Positions 58,459-64,000 of a DNA stretch of 64,000 nt are shown here, piece after piece. Positions within the stretch are counted from its first letter, which is position 1. Each line of letters starts with the position of its first letter. The translations under genes and the position numbers were made by a program. The DNA lies in assembly GCA_022419385.1 (NCBI GenBank), contig JAJUBI010000008.1, positions 248,001 through 312,000 of the forward strand, in the 5' to 3' direction. This stretch comes from Paraconiothyrium sp. Pb-2020 (lineage: Eukaryota > Ascomycota > Dothideomycetes > Pleosporales > Didymosphaeriaceae). The notes below the pieces were generated by a model that did no database searches, was not told where the DNA came from, and saw nothing but the letters and a program-made list of their open reading frames with translations.

Positions 58459-59150
58459 GACTACGGAGGGTACAACGCACTCAACAACGATGGTTCCATT
58501 CCCAGTATTGTAGGTATCTGTATGTTAGTAGCATCTTATGTCCTGGTTCAGCCAGAGTGAGTGATTGAGTACAGAAACGCTCTGTCTGGTTCTTGCTGTA
58601 TATCACCCCAAACCCCCAGACTACCGCATGTTGCTTCTACATGCAACGCTGCTAAGGATAGCTTCACAAAAATATTCAAGAGCAGTACATATTGATTTTC
58701 CAATATCGCATAGACCATCAAAACATTGCTTTCCCATCGGCAAACAAAAGTGAAATCCTACAGGTCCGTGGATTCGTCCGCGTGGGTGGAACGAAATGAC
58801 ATAGAATCCGGACATTCTGGACCCACATCGTGTTTATAAGACACACCAGCGCTCACTTGTAGTCCATAGACATGGTTATAGTGTTTAGGTTTCGGATTCC
58901 CTTACTCTCGCAGCTTCTTCCACCACATACTCAACGTTGACTATGACACTGAAAAACCCACCGGCAGGAGTCACGTTGCCGGCTCCAAAAAAAACTTGAA
59001 GCGGACATATGCGCTTCCATTTAACATCAACAGAAAGGCGAAGGCTCGCTGATGGTCTTGGATGCTTGAAATGTGAAGCGCTTGTATCCATGATCCAGTG
59101 CTTGGATAAATCGTCGACATTCTGTTCAGCTTCGCAGGCTCAACAACTGA
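58459..59150. other. Interval between F-box-like gene and repeat region E
   Basis: Likely 3' UTR of the F-box-like gene, then degenerate repeat-like sequence. No supportable gene. Confidence 0.35.
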
Positions 59151-62100
59151 CGTTGAGACCCACCACGCACCTCCGGCGATGAAAGTATACGCTTCATGAA
59201 GGACCGGTTCTGTGGGTATATAAATCCCTCAGCTCACCGCGTATTTCTGTACACAACACCTGCTCACGATTTTGGTAGGGTCAAGTACAAGACCAGAGAC
59301 TAAAACAAAAAACCCTACGATATATGGCTGTGTCGTTTGTGGACGGTCTCCAAAAGGCCACCAGGAGAAAGGGATGGTGGCCTCTTTGTGTGCTTGAAAG
59401 CAACTGCCCCAGCTTGCCTTTACCGGTTGGGAGGAGTACGCGAGATATCTCTCATTACAATTCCGTGCATCACAATTGCTGATGATGACACTCATGAACC
59501 ACAACTGATGATGACCACTATTCGCTCAACCAACAGCCTCTACTATAGGTATATAAACCCTCGAGTTGATCACATATTCGTTCTTCACACCATCGTTGTT
59601 GAAGGCAGGACTAAAAAAAGATACTACAACGAAGAATGGATTGGGACCAAAGCGTTGATTAAAGGACACTATGTCTGTGAGGATCGGTGTCTGGCGCCAA
59701 ACACTTGACGGAACAGGGCATGTCGAGCTTTTCTTGCGACCAAGAGTGCTAGCCCTGAGTTCCATGCGCTTCGACCGCTAGACTCCAAGCTACCCACATT
59801 GGCTCTGGACGCAATGATGATGAGGTTCATCATACAGACCTGACATCGCAAGTCCTCAGCTTCTCTCAGAACTATATAGACCCTCTCGTTCCCGAAGCTC
59901 CTTTGTTCTCCACGCGATCGTGCATGACGCTCTTGCTTCGACTTAAAACGATATTCACATCCGCCTATGTCTTGGGACTAAAAACCAATTCGCGCGTTGG
60001 AATGGCTGTTCTGGACTTGGAGCGGTTCGAAAAGGAAAGCAACAAAAGAGGCATGTCTATGTTTAGCTATGGCCCTATCATGCTCTTCTGTGAGTGGTAG
60101 GTCATGTCCCCTTCTCGCTATTGATGACGCTCCGGTTGATGATGATGACGAAGCCTACAATGTAATGATGATGATGAGAGTGCACGGATCGATGACGGGC
60201 CGTGTCAAAGGTATATAAACGCCTTGATCTTACCATCGCTCTTTTCTACACAAGGTTCCATGACTACATCGTAGTCCAAAAAAGACAGTTGAGAACGACA
60301 TGTCTCCGGAGCCGCATCCGCGTTCCAGGATGGTCATTGCAGTGTTGGTGTAGCGGACAAACAGGACTTTTTGCAGCTTTGTGGGCAGAAAAACGTTGAT
60401 GGAGCGCATCAGCGTATACAAATCGGGTTAAGGAACGAGACTAGGTGGCCTCTCTCTTTGCTGGGCTATATAACCCGCCTCACCCCAACCTCTTCTTCAT
60501 CTCCACACTATTCCTCTGGACTTTTGTGACGTCTAAAAAAAAGAACACGGACCTTTCATGTCCAAGAAACCGAAGCCTCTCGGCGCTATGGAAGACGTCG
60601 AGGACAGCGCGCATGAGCTCGAGTCTAGCCTTTCCCATCAGATATGGTGATGATGGAGCGCACCACCAGCACGAGACAAGCTAAAGACACGTGCCGTCTC
60701 TTGCGTTGGGTATATAAGCCCCTTCCTTTCCTCCGTTCCCAGCTTCCTTCTTTACACAATCGCCCTTGACTACTCTGTGGTCTGTAAAATGAATTCTGAA
60801 GAAACCCATGTCTTGGACAGCAGAAACCGTTGAGTCCGTTTATCATGTCGGGAGCGTCGCGTGGCGTTCAAGCCCACTTTACAACGTATTGCTTCGGGTC
60901 TACTGGGTGCTGATATTCCTCATCATCATGAGTCTTTGATCTGAGAGTGTGGCCGAGTCCACGCCGCTCTGCGTTGTGGGTATATAATCCCCTCCAACCT
61001 GACCTCTTTCTTCTTTACGCAGCTTTATGTACCTACACGGTACTCTAAAAGATGAACAGCTGACCGCATGTGTGCCGGGGACCAAACTCTGGTAGAAATG
61101 CTGCCACGTTCGCGGCCTCGTGCGGTGCCCTATTCAGCACATAGCGTGCTCCTCTTAAATCGATATACTCGGTGCTGATGATACCCATCACTGGAAGCTG
61201 GTGATCGACAACACCAGGAGGGAGTTGTGTTCTTCGCTCAGGTATATAAGCCGCCTCAATCTCCCTTCTCTTATTCTTCTTCACACTATTGAATACGATC
61301 ACTTGTGGTCTAAAATTGCCGGCAAGAAAGTTACATGTCTTGGGGACACAGGAAGGCTGGAAAAAGAGCGATGTGGCCGGCGTCTTCTTCTATGCACCAT
61401 GTCCTACATCCACAGTTCTCCCGCTGAGCCGATGCGGTGCTGAAGCGCATCACCACGTTCTGCTGACCACAAGCATCAACACATCTAATTGAAGCGTGAC
61501 GGGGGTATATAAACCCCCTCGCACTCCCTTCTACCTCTCTACACTTTTTCATGGCTACTTCAGTGGCTCTAAATCCATATCTGTTCGAATGATGCTTTCG
61601 TTTGAAAAAATCTGATCAGAAAACATGTCGTGCTGGAAGCTCACCCTGGTCGAGCGCAGTCTAGCTACAACGTGTCATTTAACCCGCTACTGTCAGTGAT
61701 GATGATGCACACCATATTCCCCCGATGACGTGCGTGGGGATGAAACGGTATACAAACCCCCTCATTCTCGCTCCCTGACTTCTTTCTCTACACGATTACC
61801 CACCGCTAGGTGCGGTCTAAAACCCCTTAGCTGAGTAGCATGTCCTGGGGACTAAAGCAATTGAAACACCGCATCATGTGCAGCTCCGCGCTCGCCTCGT
61901 CTCTGAGATCTGCATCCCGCTCGTACCGCACTTCTTTCTAAGCATGCAGCATGTAGTGACGAAGCGCACCACCAAAGTATGAAGATGATGAAACTGGACA
62001 TGTGTACGGGGAGAGGGGTATATAAACGCGCGCGATTCACGAGATTACTTTCTTCTTTACACTACCTTTCGAGGCTGGGCTGGGGTCTAGAAGTGATGAT

Positions 62101-62340
62101 GGTAGTGGGCAATGTGTGGGGACTAAAAGAGAAATTTGCGAGGTCGCATGTGGGCGGTGGGATTTTCTGTGTGGACTAAAAGCGGTTTTACATTGCCTAC
62201 ATGGCGAGGACGCGCGCCTGCGTCTGCATGGATTACGAAAAGATGGCAAGCAGTCATGAAATGAAAGTGGAGAAGGGAGGACAACAGATGACTCTACGTC
62301 CAGCGATGAGGAACATCATCATCACCAACATTAACAACGT
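59150..62340 (+). repeat. Repeat region E: eleven TATA-headed cassettes
   Basis: Eleven plus-strand units start with a TATA box (GGGTATATAAACCCC and variants) at 59217, 59550, 59873, 60212, 60467, 60711, 60981, 61243, 61506, 61749 and 62019; intervals are 333, 323, 339, 255, 244, 270, 262, 263, 243 and 270. In each, a pyrimidine-rich run leads to TTTACAC or CTACAC 33-40 bp downstream. Next, about 26-30 bp on, comes GGTCTAAAA, then usually, 23-26 bp further, CATGTCT(TG)GGGAC. A GATGATGATG block and AGCGCACCACCA often precede the next unit. No open frame is shared among units. The array stops just before the Prp16 gene. Confidence 0.9.
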
Positions 62341-62385
62341 TGCAGGTACTTCAAGCCGATCTTGATCCATTTGGGTATAACTAAC

Positions 62386-64000
62386 CTAAAACCCGCGCCG
62401 CCTCCCCTTCCCAAGCATCGGCTTCTTCACCACACCGTCCACCTGAGCCTTCTTAGCGCCCACACCCGCCCTCTTAATCACCGGCCCCGCCTCCTCCTCC
62501 GCAAGCCTGCGCTCCTCCCTCGCTTTATCCTCCGCCATCTGAGCCTCTAGCTCCGCCTTGCGATTGAACTCCGTCTCGGTGATACGTTTATCCCTCGCCG
62601 AGTACCCCTTCTCCTTGATAGAGTAGAACACCGCTCCCAAGTCAGCGAGCCAGTGCGGATCGACAGACGTAACGCACGACATGTACTCCTTGCTCGTGAG
62701 AATGAGCTCGTGATACACGACGTAATCAGGCAAGTACCCCAGCCCATACAGCGCAGACGTAGGATGCAGCTGAATGGTCACGCTGGTGCGGAGATTGATG
62801 TACTCGCCGATGCCCTTTACCTTAGCAGCTTGGTGGTAGTACCCCGAGCAGATGCACTTGCGGATGACGTCCCAGTCGGTGCCGCACGAGACGAGGGCCA
62901 TCTTCTGCATCTTCATGATGTCGAGGAGCTGGTCTCTGATTTCCTTTGCGCGGCGGAGCGCCTTGGGGTGCAGGAAGTGGCGCACGCACCAGCCGTCGGA
63001 GAAGCCGTTTACTTTCCATTGCGTGTAGACGTGCAGGAGGGTTAGGTGGTCGGATTCGGGGACGAAGAACTTCTCGCGGGCGGCGTCGGATTCTTCTTGG
63101 CGCTCCTTGGGGCGGTAGAAGACGCTCGGCACGGAGAGCATGGATACGATTGTTAGCATTTCTTCGCTGCATTCGTACTCTACTGCCGTGATGATGAGTT
63201 TAGCAAGTGAGGGATCCATTGGAAAGGCTGTCATGGTGCGGCCTAGGGGTGTGAGCTCGCCGATATTGTCGAGCGCACCCAATGCCCAAAGGTCAAACAA
63301 CGATGTGGTGATCGTGTCTTGAGGCGGCGGATCCATAAAGTCAAAGTCTAGCAAATCCTTCACGCCCAGCGATTTGAGTAGTAGGACCGTATTGGCAAGG
63401 TTCGTACGCTGGATTTCGGGGATTGTTTGGATGTAGAATTCGTCCCGAAAGGCTCGCTCGGTGTACAGATGGAAGCATTTTCCCGGCCCTGTACGCCCAG
63501 CTCTTCCAGCTCTCTGCGAAGCATTCGCTTGTGATATTGGCGTAATTTGAAGGGTGTCCATGCCCATCTTGGGGTTGTAAACCTTCAATTTGGAGAAGCC
63601 GGCGTCGACTACGTACATAATGCCGTCGACAGTCAAACTTGTTTCTGCGATGTTGGTTGCAACGATGACCTTGCGGACCCCAGGAGCGGCGCGGTCGAAG
63701 ATCTTGGCTTGTAGATCTGCAGGCATCTGACTGTAGATGGGTAAAATGCTCAGCTTGGGCGGGTCATTGAGCAACTTCAGCCTCTCCGCAACAAGCTCAC
63801 ACGTTATCTCGATGTCTTCTTGACCAGTCATGAAGACTAATATATCGCCAGGGCCTTGAGATACGTGTATGGCCAAGACCTGCTTGACTGCACTGTCGAC
63901 ATAGTCTTCGCACGGAGACCTTGAGTACTGTATGTCGACAGGGAAGGTGCGTCCCGGGATAATGAACTCCGGTGCTCCACCGTAGAACCGCGAGAAGCGC
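62386..64000 (-). CDS. PRP16: DEAH-box splicing helicase, Prp16/DHX38 type, C-terminal part (5' end outside window)
   Basis: Open on the minus strand from the window edge to TAG at 62386-62388, about 537 residues. The edge reads RFSRFYGGAPEFIIPGRTFP, then VDIQYSRSPCEDYVDSAVKQ, then GDILVFMTGQEDIE, as in Prp16/DHX38. Helicase motif V is TNIAETSLTVDG and motif VI is QRAGRAGRTGPG. The winged-helix/ratchet and OB parts follow (YGLGYLPDYVVYHELILTSK). The C-terminus has GAVFYSIKEKGYSARDK, a charged helix and a basic GKGRRRGF end. Prp16 drives the spliceosome from step 1 to step 2. Motifs I and II lie outside the window. The FYSIKEKG end and the EDYVDSAVKQ segment favour Prp16 over Prp22, Prp2 or Prp43. 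Confidence 0.92.
   Translation of the reverse strand, partial: RFSRFYGGAPEFIIPGRTFPVDIQYSRSPCEDYVDSAVKQVLAIHVSQGPGDILVFMTGQEDIEITCELVAERLKLLNDPPKLSILPIYSQMPADLQAKIFDRAAPGVRKVIVATNIAETSLTVDGIMYVVDAGFSKLKVYNPKMGMDTLQITPISQANASQRAGRAGRTGPGKCFHLYTERAFRDEFYIQTIPEIQRTNLANTVLLLKSLGVKDLLDFDFMDPPPQDTITTSLFDLWALGALDNIGELTPLGRTMTAFPMDPSLAKLIITAVEYECSEEMLTIVSMLSVPSVFYRPKERQEESDAAREKFFVPESDHLTLLHVYTQWKVNGFSDGWCVRHFLHPKALRRAKEIRDQLLDIMKMQKMALVSCGTDWDVIRKCICSGYYHQAAKVKGIGEYINLRTSVTIQLHPTSALYGLGYLPDYVVYHELILTSKEYMSCVTSVDPHWLADLGAVFYSIKEKGYSARDKRITETEFNRKAELEAQMAEDKAREERRLAEEEAGPVIKRAGVGAKKAQVDGVVKKPMLGKGRRRGF

Noticed and set aside
59150..62340. Region E as a tRNA, 5S rRNA or U6-like Pol III array
   Set aside because: No cloverleaf, no A/B box pair and no consistent T-run terminator in the units; the TATA plus CT-rich layout looks more like Pol II.
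49790..62340. CRISPR-like repeat-spacer array
   Set aside because: Repeats are diverged and unequally spaced, there are no exact repeats with uniform spacers, and the host is a eukaryote.

Overview
The window reads as nuclear DNA of a filamentous ascomycete (Pezizomycotina; the gene set would fit a Dothideomycete, an inference I cannot test here). Genes carry short GT-AG introns, mostly 48-90 nt, usually with a CTAAC/CTGAC branch site. The products include a PTS1 receptor PEX5, a Sec20 SNARE, mitochondrial ribosomal protein mL53, cytosolic-type inorganic pyrophosphatase, a Prp16-type DEAH helicase, F-box-like orphan families and a secreted astacin-like protease. Splice joins were worked out by hand from the bases.

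Layout. 1-8 kb: the 3' end of a GH38 alpha-mannosidase, a coiled-coil gene with a broken frame flanked by a ~250-bp direct repeat, then two tandem paralogues of an F-box-like family, the second with an in-frame stop. 8-14.5 kb: no gene that I can support. 14.5-22 kb: a DHDPS-family aldolase, an 18-bp minisatellite, PEX5, and a mitochondrial two-RRM protein whose start codon appears to be split by an intron. 22-37.5 kb: repeat-rich DNA around one astacin gene. 37.6-49.6 kb: a dense cluster with a tripeptidyl-aminopeptidase-like hydrolase, a glycine-rich RRM protein with a 21-nt exon, a disordered conserved fungal protein, pyrophosphatase, mL53 and Sec20. 49.7-62.3 kb: repeat-rich DNA around one F-box-like gene. 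62.4-64 kb: the 3' part of a Prp16 homologue.

The main unusual feature is in the gene-poor DNA. About 25 kb (A 22.4-26.9, B 31.4-37.3, C/D 49.8-57.3, E 59.2-62.3 kb) consists of diverged, same-strand, hierarchical repeats. The basic element is a ~36-41 bp monomer with CATG, then 8-14 nt, then GACTAAAA or a variant. In C and E, groups of monomers are headed by a promoter-like module: a TATA box, a pyrimidine-rich run, and a TACAC motif 33-40 bp downstream. E has 11 such cassettes at 243-339 bp intervals. B has long-period versions of about 147, 200 and 230 bp. Motifs and their short-range spacing are kept while the sequence between them has diverged. I do not recognise this family. It could be a TATA-driven non-coding transcript array or simply an old satellite, and expression data would decide.

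The genes are mostly unrelated housekeeping genes. The only local arrangement suggesting co-regulation is the 285-bp divergent promoter between mL53 and Sec20.
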